Shown one piece after another: positions 1 through 10,708 of a stretch of 64,000 bases of DNA (position 1 is the stretch's first letter; the number at the start of each line of letters is the position of its first letter). Source of the DNA: Nyssa sinensis (lineage: Eukaryota > Streptophyta > Magnoliopsida > Cornales > Nyssaceae); NCBI GenBank assembly GCA_008638375.1, contig CM018050.1, positions 29,541,723 through 29,605,722 of the forward strand, read 5' to 3'. A program made the translations under genes and the position numbers. A model generated the notes under the pieces. It made no database searches and had not been told where the DNA came from. It saw only the letters and a program-made list of their open reading frames with translations.

Positions 1-54
1 TGTGTCTCCTCGTTAAAAATGTAGTATTGGTCCTTAATATCACTAAAGGGCCTT

Positions 55-62
55 TATAAATA
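55..62 (+). promoter_or_regulatory. TATA box of the BAHD gene
   Basis: The sequence TATAAATA lies about 70 bp upstream of the acyltransferase start codon. That is a normal plant spacing (TATA, transcription start about 30 bp later, short leader). The leader is A-rich and the start context is AAAAACATGG, which fits plant initiation sites. Position and motif are seen directly; promoter function is inferred. Confidence 0.6.
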
Positions 63-131
63 CTCTCTGTCTCGCCATCAAAAACCCATCCCCATATTTC
101 CTTCACTGATACATAAAAGAAGAAGAAAAAC

Positions 132-554
132 ATGGGTGTCAAAGGAGATTTCATGGTGAAGGTAATGAGGAATGAAAGAGTGGCTGCAGTGTTGCCAATG
201 CAAGAGAATTGGCTACCTCTGTCCAATTTGGACTTCATCTTACCTCCAGTAGACGTGAGTGTTTTCTTTTGTTACAAGAAGCCCACCGGAGGTGAAAACT
301 TGTTCACCTTTGGGTCTATGGTCAGTGTTCTACAGAAAGCCTTGGCACGAACTTTGGTGTCCTACTATGCGTTCGCTGGAGAGCTTGTGCAGAACAGTGT
401 CGGCGACGTTGAGCTCCTCTGCAACAACCATGGGGTGGAATTCCTTGAAGCTTTTGCAGACTTAGAGCTTCGACACCTCAACTTGCACAATCCAGATGAG
501 AGTGTCGAAGGCAAGCTGGTTCCAAAGAAGAAGCAAGGGGTGCTCTCCGTCCAG
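132..554 (+). CDS. BAHD acyltransferase exon 1
   Basis: This exon holds 141 complete codons from the ATG in a good context to a phase-0 splice donor. It carries the N-terminal BAHD half: PMQENWLPLSNLD near residues 24-36, then VFFCYKKP, and ends in KKKQGVLSVQ. The donor is CAG|GTCACC at 554/555, a GT site but weak downstream. I chose it because the acceptor at 2713/2714 repeats the same CAGGTCAC context. Joining them restores V-Q-V-T-E-V-K-C-G-G, the continuous sequence expected in the family. Without splicing the frame runs on to a stop at 642-644 with unrelated residues. Confidence 0.8.
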
Positions 555-772
555 GTCACCGCTAAAATCGCATTCCATCTCTCTCTCGTCATAGTTACGA
601 AATCTATTTCGTATATTGATGACCATTTTGCCTATGAAGTATAAGTGTTCGTTTGAATAGACAAGTCTTTCGAAAATAAGTATTTTAAAATAAATTATTT
701 ATTGATATTTTTTAAAATTATATAAATAATAAAATTATCTATCTAAACACGTGTAGTATGGGATTAATGTAA

Positions 773-890
773 AACGTGTGGGATTAATTTGTAATAAAAA
801 AGATAAAATTTGTAGCATTGTTCATCAAATTAACGTGTGGGATTAATGTGTTATAAAAATGATGAAATTTGTAGCGTTGTTCATCAAATT
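773..890 (+). repeat. Tandem duplication, 59-bp unit x2
   Basis: Two adjacent 59-bp copies (773-831 and 832-890) start with AACGTGTGGGATTAAT and end with TTCATCAAATT. They differ at a handful of bases. A partial third copy (GTATGGGATTAATGT) lies just upstream at about 757-771. Confidence 0.85.
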
Positions 891-1902
891 AATGTCTGAA
901 GTAAAAATCTTGTGACTAAGAATATTTCTAAAGAATTTATCAAAAATAAGATGTTAGATGTGTTTTTTTTTTCTATTTTGCATGTAAAATTACATCATTT
1001 TTATTGTACTTTAATCACATCTTTTCATATAAATAGAATTTATTATTTATTAAATGAACAATATTTTTTTACTCATGTAAAAAAATAAGAACAAAGAAAG
1101 ATAAAAATAATAGAATCCGTGGCATTGCTCATCTTGTATATGAATTTGTTGCTTTTAAATTAGACATTTTAATAAAAATTATAAATTATAATATTTTTTT
1201 AATCATTTATCTATTATGATTGTTTATATATATTTTTAATTATTGATGACAGTATATTGTCGTTTTTGATAGTTTTTGAAAGAAACAAATAAAATTTTGA
1301 ATTTGTTTAAAAAAATCTGGCACCTGTCCACAAGAAGCTGTCTCCCAGCACATGGGGTTGTTTGTAGGGGATGACAGTATCACCCTAAAGGCCCTTTGGT
1401 ATTGGAGAAATTAATAGATGAATAGGCCCTTTTTTATTTTGATTATATTTTTAACAAAATATATTACTATATATATTTTTGTAAATTATATAAAATATCA
1501 TATAATGATAGATCATATTAAAAATACAACATGATAATTTTTAGCAATTTTCTTAATGAAATGGAAGTGATCCTATCTTCTCAGCACACACGCAATCTTT
1601 CATTTTTTTTTTCTCTACTTAAAAAAAATTATCATCGTGCTTTACAATTAATCAACCCGGATGAATCCTGAACCCTAGCCTGTACGTGTATCTGTGTTAA
1701 GTCTCATCCATTATTTTTTCTAACATATTTGTGCCATAAATCTTATTACAATTCTCAGCTCTCTTTTTTTGCTTCTCAATGAGTTTGATATGTCATTATT
1801 GTTTGCTAATATTTTATTTGCTTTGTGTTTGATTATTTTGTTCATTCAATTGCAGCTTATTCATTGAGTTCTACTGTTACCATTGTTGTATTATTATTGA
1901 AT

Positions 1903-2027
1903 TGTTAAAATTGATTTATTTTATAATATATAATATTGAATCTTTTTAAGTTATTTAATATTCTGTTAAAATTGATTTATTTTATAATATATAATATTGA
2001 ATCTTTTTAAGTTATTTAATATTCTGT
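1903..2027 (+). repeat. Tandem duplication, 61-bp unit x2
   Basis: Two essentially identical 61-bp copies start with TGTTAAAATTGATTTATT and end with TTATTTAATATTC. They lie at 1903-1963 and from 1964. Near identity suggests a recent slippage or duplication event inside the intron. Confidence 0.9.
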
Positions 2028-2713
2028 ATTGGTGTGGGAATGTTAATTTTTTTATTCGTGATTTGAAAATGTTATTGAATTGTTAAATTTTATTTTATTT
2101 GTTTTATTATGATCTTTTTATAAGAATTAAAAAAATTCTAATTAAACTTTTTGTAATAGTAATGTTAATATTATGTGTATTTTTTTCTTTTGTGTTAAGT
2201 AATAGATATTCAAAAAAGACGAATCACATCAACATGTGTAGAAGTTGAAAATATATATATATATATACATATATATATTTTGTAAATGACATGATTAAAC
2301 TTTGAAAAAAAAATCATTTTTAATTAATTGAGATACAAGTAGTACTCATTAAATTTTATAAAATAAAAAATAATTTTATTAATAAGTCTTAGATTGCTTC
2401 CATTGAACCAAAATCTTGGATCCGTCCCTGGTTAAGGTATCTTAATAACGAGAAATTATAGTATGTTATCGTGTGATCGTCTCTTACAAAAATTAATTTT
2501 TTCATATTTTGTGAATCAAACTTTTTTCTTAATTTTGAGTTTAACTGTCTTTTTCTAAGAGATTAGAGACCGTTACATAATGATAGTGATATGATCTTCT
2601 CGTTGCATAATTTCTCCCTAGTAATAGCCTTGCAATTATAAGTTAAGCATTCTGAGTAAGTTGATAAATCATAAATTAATAGGAGTAATGGGATTAATTG
2701 AATGTGATGACAG

Positions 2714-3676
2714 GTCACAGAGGTCAAATGTGGAGGGCTGGTGGTGGCATGTACGTTTGACCATCGAGTGGCCAATGCATACTCAGCTAACATGTTTCTG
2801 GTATCGTGGGCTGAGATGGCTCAGTCCAAACCACTTTCTCAGCGGCCATCATTTCGGCGGTCGCTACTTAACCCTCGGCATCCTGGACACTACGATCCCT
2901 TCCTCGACGATATGTATGTTTCCGTCTCTGCCCTAAAACCTCCCAAGGATCCGCAACCCTCTGTTTCCAATGATCCACTGATAAGTCGCATTTACTATAT
3001 TGAGGCTGAGCAGCTTAGTTGGCTCAAGTCACTAGCTAGTGACAATGGATGCAAAAGGACTAAACTTGAGGCATTTAGCGCCTTCTTGTGGAAGATGGTT
3101 GAAGCCACGAAAGATGGAAGTGGCAAGATATGCAGGATGGGCATTGTGGTTGATGGGAGGAAGAGGATAAGTGAGGGAGATAGTGAAAAGACAGCAATGA
3201 TGGTTGCTTACTTTGGGAATGTGGTGTCCATTCCGTTTGGCGAAAAGAACATCGGCGAGCTCAAGGAAAAACAAGTGAGTTGGGTTGCAAATGCCATTCA
3301 TGAATGTCTAGAGACTACAGTAACCAAGGAGCATTTTTTAGGACTAATAGACTAGGTGGAGGCCCATCGTGCTGAGCCTGCTCTGGCCAAGATATATGCC
3401 GGTAACGGGAACGAGGATGACGGGTCTGCTCTGGTTGTGTCGTCCGGTCAGCGTTTCCCAGTATCAAAGGTGGATTTTGGGTGGGGCAAGCCTGCATTTG
3501 GGTCATACCACTTCCCATGGGGTGGGGAAGCAGGCTACGTCATGCCCATGCCCAGTCCGCTAGGAAACGGGGATTGGGTTGTGTACATGCACTTGTTCAA
3601 ATGGCAATTAGAGATGATTGAGATGCAGGCGGCTCATTTTCTTAGACCCTTGACTTGTGATTATCTTAACTTTTGA
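2714..3676 (+). CDS. BAHD acyltransferase exon 2 (with internal stop)
   Basis: This exon runs from the AG acceptor at 2712-2713 to TGA at 3674-3676, in phase 0 with exon 1. It encodes the catalytic motif region (H-R-V-A-N at 2762-2776), the conserved NMFLVSWAEMAQ and SFRRSLLNPR stretches, and the C-terminal domain with VDFGWGKP. The frame is open except for one TAG at 3353-3355. Sequence conservation continues unchanged on both sides of that codon, so damage looks recent. The usual family residue at the last position of the catalytic motif is Asp; here the codon at 2774-2776 is AAT. Confidence 0.8.
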
Positions 3677-5039
3677 TTACCCTATTATCAAGAATTTATT
3701 TCATCTTCTTATGACACTATGTGAGAATCATTGTTATTGTCGTTATTCATGGTAATAAGACATAAAATTTTAGTTGACGTGAGTCATAGGGGATGATCTA
3801 ATAATTTTTGTTAGTTTATGGAAAATTTAAGTTCGGGTTGGTAGTTCTATACCTTTTGGTTGTCCAATATTTAACTTGAATTCGTTGGATATATGCATCT
3901 ATCATTCCATGGTGAAGGGAGTTATACGAAGACAAATGAATGTTATATTCAAAGGCATACTATGGGTGGGGCATGTAAATCAAGTACAACCATGACCATT
4001 ATTATACACAATTTTTTTTTTTGGGTACTTTTGACTTCCTTCTCAATTTATTTTACTTCTCTTCACCAACCACATTGCCAGACTATTATGAAAGGTTTTT
4101 TGTTATTATATACATATTTTTAAATTTTAATACAACATATAGGGATAATTAGTAGTGGGTCCAGTTTTGGGATCCTTTTTGGGCATGAGGATATGGTTGA
4201 ATTTTATTTTATCTTAAATTCTATTGGTCAATTATTTTTTTGTCCTCAAGTTCACATATGATGATGTGTTATTAATTTTAATCTTAATGGCTATTATGCC
4301 CTTGTGGGCTTAAATGAAAGAAACTCATCAGTTGTCAATATCTTTCTTCATCTAACGTTCCATGTTTTTCGCTTTGAAGTTTACGGTGTCTTTGTGGCAT
4401 TCGATCTCCTTCTCATATCTCTTTGACTTTCATAATTCTCAGTGTTTATACATTTATTTCCTATGTCTAATTATATCTGTCTATGTATATGTTTATTGAC
4501 ACACATTCTATGTTATTTTATATTCCAACATAGAATCTAGGGTTTGGAAAATAATTTTTTTCACTATTTGTTTTTAGTGCGCCCGTTGAATACAAGTATG
4601 AATCATCAAACCATTTTGATGTTCTTTTGTTGTCTCACCAAACGTAGTTTATTCAGAAAGCAACCTACAAGTTTCATAGGTTACGTCGATCACACAGCAA
4701 GGAACATCAGAATCAGTGTGATATTATTTGAAGAGTAAGACGTTATTTTCTTATATAAAGTGTGACACTCTGACCTAATTATCACTAGGTGATTAGGGTT
4801 GATGGGCAACATATAAATGACATTAGTGTGTGATTACATTAAGTCTATAGTTAGATATTAATAATTTCCTAACTATAATCAAATAATAAAGACTAATGCG
4901 AGATAGTAAAGTCCAAATTTGGATTAACTAGTAAGCTAAAGTAAGAGGTAAAAATAGTGGTGGAAAGACGCTTAGAATCTAAAATCTAAGAGTCAAGAGG
5001 TCTGTCAATGCTCAAGATCAAGGCATCACAAATCTCTTA
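3677..5039. other. Intergenic, nothing recognised
   Basis: This is AT-rich sequence downstream of the acyltransferase. Short open frames exist (for example 3893-4123 and 4544-4738) but lack family resemblance and start in low-complexity sequence. No transposon termini were seen. Confidence 0.6.
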
Positions 5040-5849
5040 TGTTGTAGCATTCACAAACTTCTGATTCTTATCACTTTGTTTCTTCTTTGGTGCCGAACAA
5101 TCTGCCTATAAGTGCCCTTTCTGTCCACAGTTCCAACAACTTCGTCCTTCTAGATCTCCTGATCCCTCTCCAGATCTTGACTTGCTTCTGTGCTTAGATT
5201 ATGATCTATTATGATTAGAGTTTATGTTAATTGGTCTTCCTCTGGCTTCTATATTTAAAGCAGACCCTAACGTTTCTCCTAATTCCCTTATATGAATTTC
5301 TTCACCCAAAATTAGGTCACGAACATTATTATTATTCAATTTTGATTTACTTGAAGAGTTACTCACTACTATTACAGTATTATTCCAGCTTTCTAGGAAA
5401 CTGGATAAAAGAATCAAAGCCCCAACCTCATTATCAAACCCAATCTCTACAAAACTCAACTGAGTTATGACTATGTTAAACTCATTCAGATGATATGCTA
5501 TAAACCCACCTTCCACCATCTTAAGATTAAAGAGTCTATGCATAAGATATACCATATTCGAGGTTGAGGGTTTTTCCTACATGTTCGTAAGTGCCTTCAT
5601 CAAACCTGTTGTTGTCATCTCTTTTGTGATGTTGAACACAACGTTACGAGCCAACGTTAAATGAACAACTCTTAATGCTTGTCTGTCAAGGAGTTTTCAC
5701 TTTGCGTCTTTAATCTCTTCTGATTTATGTTCTGTTAGAGGTTGATACAACTTCTTCTGATACATATAATCTTTAATTTGCATCTTCCAAAACCTAAAAT
5801 CTATGCCAATGAATTTATTGATTCTTACTTTTCCTTAATCTATAGCCAT
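5040..5849 (-). pseudogene. Ty1-copia gag remnant (copia-B)
   Basis: Read on the minus strand from an ATG at 5849-5847, this gives a degraded copia Gag. An N-terminal segment with WKMQIKDYMYQKKL is followed by LDRQALRVVHLTLARNV and VYLMHRLFNLKM. An open stretch (5555-5199) then contains LNEFNIVITQL and RDLILGEEI. A CCHC zinc knuckle with spacing C-X2-C-X4-H-X4-C follows at about 5125-5085, with one spacer codon now a stop. These are the standard parts of plant copia Gag (UBN2-type). Stops and frame changes make it non-functional. Protease, integrase and reverse transcriptase were not found downstream, so the element is truncated near 5040. Confidence 0.8.
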
Positions 5850-5871
5850 CTCTCCCACTTAAACCTAATGT

Positions 5872-5881
5872 TCTGATACCA
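5872..5881 (-). other. Primer-binding site of copia-B
   Basis: On the minus strand this reads TGGTATCAGA, matching the start of the TGGTATCAGAGC site complementary to the 3' end of initiator-Met tRNA used by many plant retrotransposons. It lies one base past the LTR end and 23 bases before the gag ATG. Confidence 0.8.
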
Positions 5882-5882
5882 T

Positions 5883-6252
5883 TGTTTAGGAATATAATCA
5901 CCTAACTAAGATTGGTGAGACACTAAAGTCAATAAGAAAATGAATCTAAAATCACACGCACACACAAGAACACAAAGATTTACGTTGTTCACCTTAGAAA
6001 AAGGGTTTTGTTCACAGTTGTTGCTGTTTCACTATAATCTAAAAGCATTACAAGTTACAATGAGATGCGGCTTCTTAACTATAAATACATAGAATTAGGG
6101 TAACATGGAAATAACGTGAAATACCAAAATACCTTCAAAAAATTTTCCCCGGGCATGCTCTCGAACCCATTCCTTCGAGTAACGCTGCTTCCGCCCCCTT
6201 GCCAACTTACCACGAATGAAGGATTAGTGTCCAATATTTATCAGGATGCACA
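5883..6252 (-). mobile_element. 5' LTR of copia-B
   Basis: The proposed 370-bp LTR reads TGTGCATCCTGA...CCTAAACA on the minus strand, with the expected TG...CA ends. It contains a TATA-like TATTTATAG and abuts the primer site. The inner end is fixed by that primer site. The outer end is inferred from the TG terminus and is less sure because no second LTR copy was found. Confidence 0.6.
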
Positions 6253-6380
6253 CTACCTAACATTTACCATTTAGAAAGATTGAAAAAATTCCAACCAACT
6301 TAGAAGTTGTTAGTAAGTTATGGTGTATGTTAATTATTATGCAATGTTACCATCACTGTTTAGTATTAATATAACAAATA

Positions 6381-6569
6381 CCACTCGGGGTGTGGTCGAG
6401 CAGTAAAGACATTGATGATAAAATTTAAGCGTCTTGAGTTCGAGTTTCCTCTACAGTGATCATTGGCAGCTAAAACTTAAAGGGTGGAGATGGCTGTCAC
6501 GAGAAGGAGGACTTAGTTTGATGTGTGAAAGCTGGACCAAGATACCCCCTAACTGATCCATCAAAAAAA
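6381..6569 (+). mobile_element. tRNA-derived SINE
   Basis: The element has an RNA polymerase III promoter-like head: an A-box-like GTGTGGTCGAGCAGTAAAG and a B-box-like GAGTTCGAGTTTCC about 45 bp later. A tRNA-unrelated body follows (AAAGGGTGGAGATGGCTGTC) and the element ends in ATCAAAAAAA. Near-identical 12-bp direct repeats flank it (ATATAACAAATA at 6369-6380, ATATTACAAATA at 6573-6584), consistent with LINE-mediated target duplication. Length and parts match plant tRNA-SINEs; I cannot assign the family. Confidence 0.75.
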
Positions 6570-6606
6570 TATATATTACAAATAACAACTCATTTGGCCT
6601 AAATAT

Positions 6607-7680
6607 TCACTCTTCGTGCAATTGACGTAAATTTGATTCTTTTAAGATTTTAATCAAGTGGTGCAAATAACAACCTATATTGCTTCCTTCCATTTGACCA
6701 ATCATTTCTATATCAACATTCTTCGATGATTTGTGATTTAGGATCCTCATCACTTTTGATGATTTTAAGTGATATTGAAAAGGCAAATATATAATTAATG
6801 ATAATATCACTTTGATCCCATATATCTTCACTAGATACATAATTTATCGAGATCTCTTTATTTTCAGGTACTTGTGCCTCTTCAAGGGATATTACTTCTT
6901 CAAGAAACATTTCCTCTTATAGAGGTATTTGTTTACCTTCCTTATGAAGTGTCATTATAACAATGCTGGTTTTATCAATCATCATATTATGTGTGGTCTC
7001 TTCAGGAGTTGTCATTTCTTTTGTTTCTTGTGTCTTCATCTTTCGGGGAAGCTTATCTTTCGCATCAATGGGTCCACCACACTTCAAGCGTGCCATAAAT
7101 TCATTTGCTACTATAGTAACGGATTGTCCTATAGAGACATTGATTCGTGCAGGAGTATTTGCAGCCGGTATGTGTGATTTTGCTATTTTCTTTATATCAA
7201 TGAATGAATATGGTAGTTGATTTGAAATACTTTACAAATGAATGATCCTTTGAACTTTTAGTTCACACTGATTAGTACGAGAATCAAAATGAGCCAATAT
7301 TATTGCATTCCATGAAATTTCATGTTGAGCTTCTGGCTTTAGCTTCTCTTTCGTGGGAAGACTGTCTTATCAAAATAACAATCTGCAAATTGTGAAATAA
7401 ATAAATCACCTGTCAAGGGCTCAAGATATCTTATGATTGATGGAGAATCAAAACCAACATAAATTCTTAATCATCTTTGGGGACCTATTTTAGTACATTA
7501 TGGGAGTGCTATAGGGACTTGCACATCACAACCAAAGATTCTTAAGTGAGACACATTTTTTGGGTATCCAAGTATAATTTGTAAAGAGAAATATTTGTGA
7601 TGAGTAGTTGGCCTAATACGAATTAGTGTCGCAGCATGCAATATGGCATGTCCCCAAGCATAAGTAGAAAGCTTTGTCTT
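6607..7680 (-). pseudogene. Copia-A integrase C-terminus and linker
   Basis: Minus-strand translation from 7680 downward gives TYAWGHAILHAATLIRIRPT, HLRIFGCDV, then IYVGFDSPSIIRYLEPLTGD and FADCYFD. These are hallmarks of the C-terminal integrase region of TNT1-like copia polyproteins. Further on, EDPKSQIIEECRYRNDW matches the segment that normally precedes the reverse transcriptase, but recognisable reverse transcriptase does not follow. Several in-frame stops and shifts are present. The left end coincides with the region just right of the SINE. Confidence 0.75.
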
Positions 7681-10603
7681 TGTCACGCCCCGAATTTCTA
7701 CAAACCCAAGGCGCGACTGACAAGACAGAAAATAAAATAAATAAAAGGACAAGGGTAAATAAATCCACTAAACAAGCATCCATTCCCATCAATACATAAA
7801 ATAACATAAAGTACATCTCACAACTGCATTGTCCATAGGTCATTCGGGCTTAAGCCCTTACATTACAAAACATAAGTCCCACGGACCAAAAATATAACAA
7901 GTGCTTCATCCTATCAAGGTATCATTGAGTCTCAAGTAGCTGGAGTATCCTCATCTGAAAAATGTTGCCCACGAATGGGTCAGCTCAACTGCTGGTATGA
8001 TGAAGTGCTAATGCAAGAAATAAAGCTAAGGCGTGGCATGTGTAAAGTGTACATTTATATCTAAATGTTATTCAAAGCATCGCAGTAATATATGAGTGGT
8101 ATGCATGACGCACCCATGCACAACTCTATGCCACACCCATGTCTCGTTTACGGGTACTCCCCGATGGCACGGAGTACCAATGCAATGGCCAATTTTGGGT
8201 TTTTCACCACAGGATCTACACCCTCATAATGCATAGCACCACGTGCTCAACTCACGCCATGTTCTCAAGGATTCACCATATGCCAATATGCTAATGCAAT
8301 CTCAATGAACATGGTTTTCAATAATATAGCATGCTCAGACAATAACATATAAATCATCAGTCAGTTCCATATCTTTGCATATCTCATGTATCCATATATC
8401 ATAGTTCATGTTTTTCACTTTACTAAACTCTAAAAGAACGCAAGTAACACATAAGCATGTGAACAATCAACTCTAAGTTATCAAGCAAATACATTCCAAA
8501 TAAACACATAAGTCATTCCAACTATCCACACAATATTCCTAACTTAACTTCATTTCTAACATTAGCAAAACACCATACCTGACGGGTTGGTCTCAACCCA
8601 AATAAACTGCTCTCGTGATGTAGTGGTAAGCAGTAGGAATGTGGAAGAATCAAACTACCTTCTCCTTGCCTTTCGATACTCCTAGAACCACAAAATGTAA
8701 CTCAGTCGATTCGTCATTTGAATGATGTTAATCATCAAATTTTATGTCTTTAATTTATAAGTTTCTATTTTGTCATATTAAGTTCTATCCTTGTGTCCGG
8801 AACGTCGAAGAAAATAGGTTTGGGCTTTCGTGGAATTCAATTCGGGCATCCTAGCTTAAAGAGGCAAAATAGTCATTCTGCACTTTTTACGGGTCCTTAC
8901 ATCCTGAGACCTCCTTTCACAAATTGGACTCCATGGTTGAGTCCGGAATGGTCGAGATAATAAAGTTACACTATTTGTTTACTAAATTTGGAGTTCGTTT
9001 GACTACGCTTCAATTCAGGGGCATTTTGGTAATTTTAAAGGTCACTACGGGTCTTTTATTTTTCGAAACTTTGTCTCGTAAAACGGACCTCACCAAATGC
9101 CTCAGAATAGTTGAGATAGTCAAAATACACTAATGACTTGTCTCATTTGGACTCCGGATTATTTTAGAATATTTAAATAATTAAATTAATTTAATTAACT
9201 AATTAATTAATTAATTTAATTAATATTTTATTCAGGAGGGGTCAAAACATAATTAGTCAAAAGTTCTGTGGGTCAAAATTAGATTTCCTAAAGTTCTGGG
9301 GTTTCAATTTGAATTTCAAAAAGTATAGGGGTTAGTTTGAAATTTCCAATTCTCTTATTCTTGATCCAGATAGCCAAACAGTGGCTAATTCCGAAACAGG
9401 GATAGGATATCCCTGTTTTTTAATTTAATCCCAATTTCAATCTCACAACCCCGTAGCCAAACAGCCCCTATCCCCATTTAATTTAAAACCTGCGACCGAC
9501 ATGTGGCAGGGGCGGGTTGCCCTTGGCCCGATCCGAACCCGGACCCGAACAGTGCCCCTTCTTCCCTGTTTTCCCGGTGAGCCTCCGGTAGGGTTCCGGC
9601 GCCTTCTCTGGCGCCGGCGACTGTTTTTCGGCGAGTTTTTCATGTTTTTAAAATGTGATTCCCTCCCATTTTTCATGTAGATCTCGTATTTAAAGTTGGT
9701 TTTGGATGTAGATCATCGGATTGCCACGAATAGGGGGTCAAACCCCTCGGTCAACTCTCCGGCCAACTCATTTTTCTCCATTTTCCTTCACTGGTTTTGG
9801 TTGATTCTAACTCCAAATGATTTCTACACTTTAGGGGGTTACTTTCCCATCATCCACATCTAATTTAACATATAAAATATCAACCCAATCCCCCATGGCC
9901 GTGGCTTGTGACCCACTTTTCTCTCTCATCTCTCAATTATTTCGGTTGGTTCTTTTGCCAAAATATTCCATTTTTCACATGCCATGAGACTCAAGAACTA
10001 AATCTAAATAATATATCATAAAACAGATCATGTATAAGTGAGATTTTCTAGAGAGAGAAAGTAATGGGTTTAGTTGTTTACCTTTGTTTCCCTCTCCTTC
10101 TCTCTTCTGCTTCACCTCTGGTTGAAGCTCCTTGGACTCCTCCCAATGTACACGACCCCTCTTGCACAGCCTCCCTCTCCCTTTCTGATTTCTCTCTTTT
10201 CTCTCTCTCTCTCTCTATATCTCTCTCTTTCTCTCTTTCTTCATGATCGGTTCCCTCCACTCCCATCACTTTGACACACACATATACACAGAATTCCACT
10301 CATGCACACACCTAACTCCTTACACATCACAACCCCTCCCATGCCCTGAAGTTCACTCACACACACCAACTCAACCCATGCCCCCTTGAGTGTACAACAC
10401 TCAACACTTACACACACAGTGCACACGGTTACACCTATATATATATATATATATTTATATACATCATTGCACACACAATCTGATTATATATATGTATATA
10501 TATATATATACACACAAAATCATCCACACATACATGTAATATACACATATATATACCCATGTACAATGTACATACTTACATCCATTACACATTTAAAATT
10601 AGG

Positions 10604-10639
<36 letters not shown>

Positions 10640-10708
10640 AATAAATAAATAAATAACAACCAACAAAATTTATCATTATAAAAAAAAAAAAAATTTGTGG
10701 TTGTTACA
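7681..10708 (-). mobile_element. Solo LTR-1 of a Ty3-gypsy (Tekay/Del-like) family
   Basis: A 3028-bp sequence with TG...CA ends (minus strand TGTAACAACC...GGCGTGACA) is flanked by a perfect 5-bp duplication GTCTT (7676-7680 and 10709-10713). No internal gag-pol is present. Parts are clearly related to the LTRs of the gypsy element at 27826-39361, for example the GCGCGACT terminus and the block containing CAGCTCAACTGCTGGTATGA. The high-coordinate (5') side carries CT, CA/TA and AAT/AAATA simple repeats. It most likely arose by recombination between two LTRs after insertion into the copia-A integrase. Confidence 0.85.
10195..10660. repeat. Simple-sequence tracts in solo LTR-1
   Basis: This stretch has a CT tract (about 10195-10236), CA-rich and TA tracts (10430-10520), then AAT and AAATA repeats (10603-10655). 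Open frames over them are low-complexity and not genes. Confidence 0.8.

Larger units (their letters stand above)
555..2713 (+). other. BAHD intron, AT-rich, with two tandem duplications
   Basis: This 2159-bp GT-AG intron lies at the usual BAHD position, just before the V-T-E-x-K-C-G-G segment that precedes the HXXXD motif. It is T/A-rich throughout and holds no convincing ORF. It contains two short tandem duplications (773-890 and 1903-2027) and homopolymer runs. No transposon ends were recognised in it. Confidence 0.75.
132..3676 (+). pseudogene. BAHD acyltransferase, broken by an in-frame stop
   Basis: BAHD enzymes (HXXXD acyltransferases) are cytosolic and move an acyl group from acyl-CoA to an alcohol or amine. 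The two exons read as a full-length protein of about 461 codons, a normal family length. The N-terminal motif PMQENWLPLSNLD is typical of the branch annotated as coniferyl alcohol or shikimate/hydroxycinnamoyl acyltransferase-like. The C-terminal DFGWG motif is intact (3473-3487). Two lesions stand out. The catalytic HXXXD reads H-R-V-A-N at residues 158-162, so Asp is replaced by Asn. A TAG codon at 3353-3355 stands where relatives usually have Trp before V-E-A-H-R, and the same frame continues to a natural TGA at 3674-3676. A one-base TGG-to-TAG change explains the stop. The truncated product would lack the last 107 residues including DFGWG. I call it a pseudogene; a null allele or a sequencing error at the stop remain possible. 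The exact substrate cannot be named. Confidence 0.85.

Noticed and set aside
3893..4123. 76-codon open frame downstream of the BAHD gene
   Set aside because: It is hydrophobic and T-rich, without similarity to known families or a supporting context.
6381..6480. Possible tRNA gene
   Set aside because: A/B-box-like motifs are present but there is no cloverleaf; tail and target duplication identify a SINE.
10064..10299. Overlapping open frames on both strands
   Set aside because: They arise from a CT microsatellite within solo LTR-1; composition is Leu/Ser or Arg/Glu repeats.
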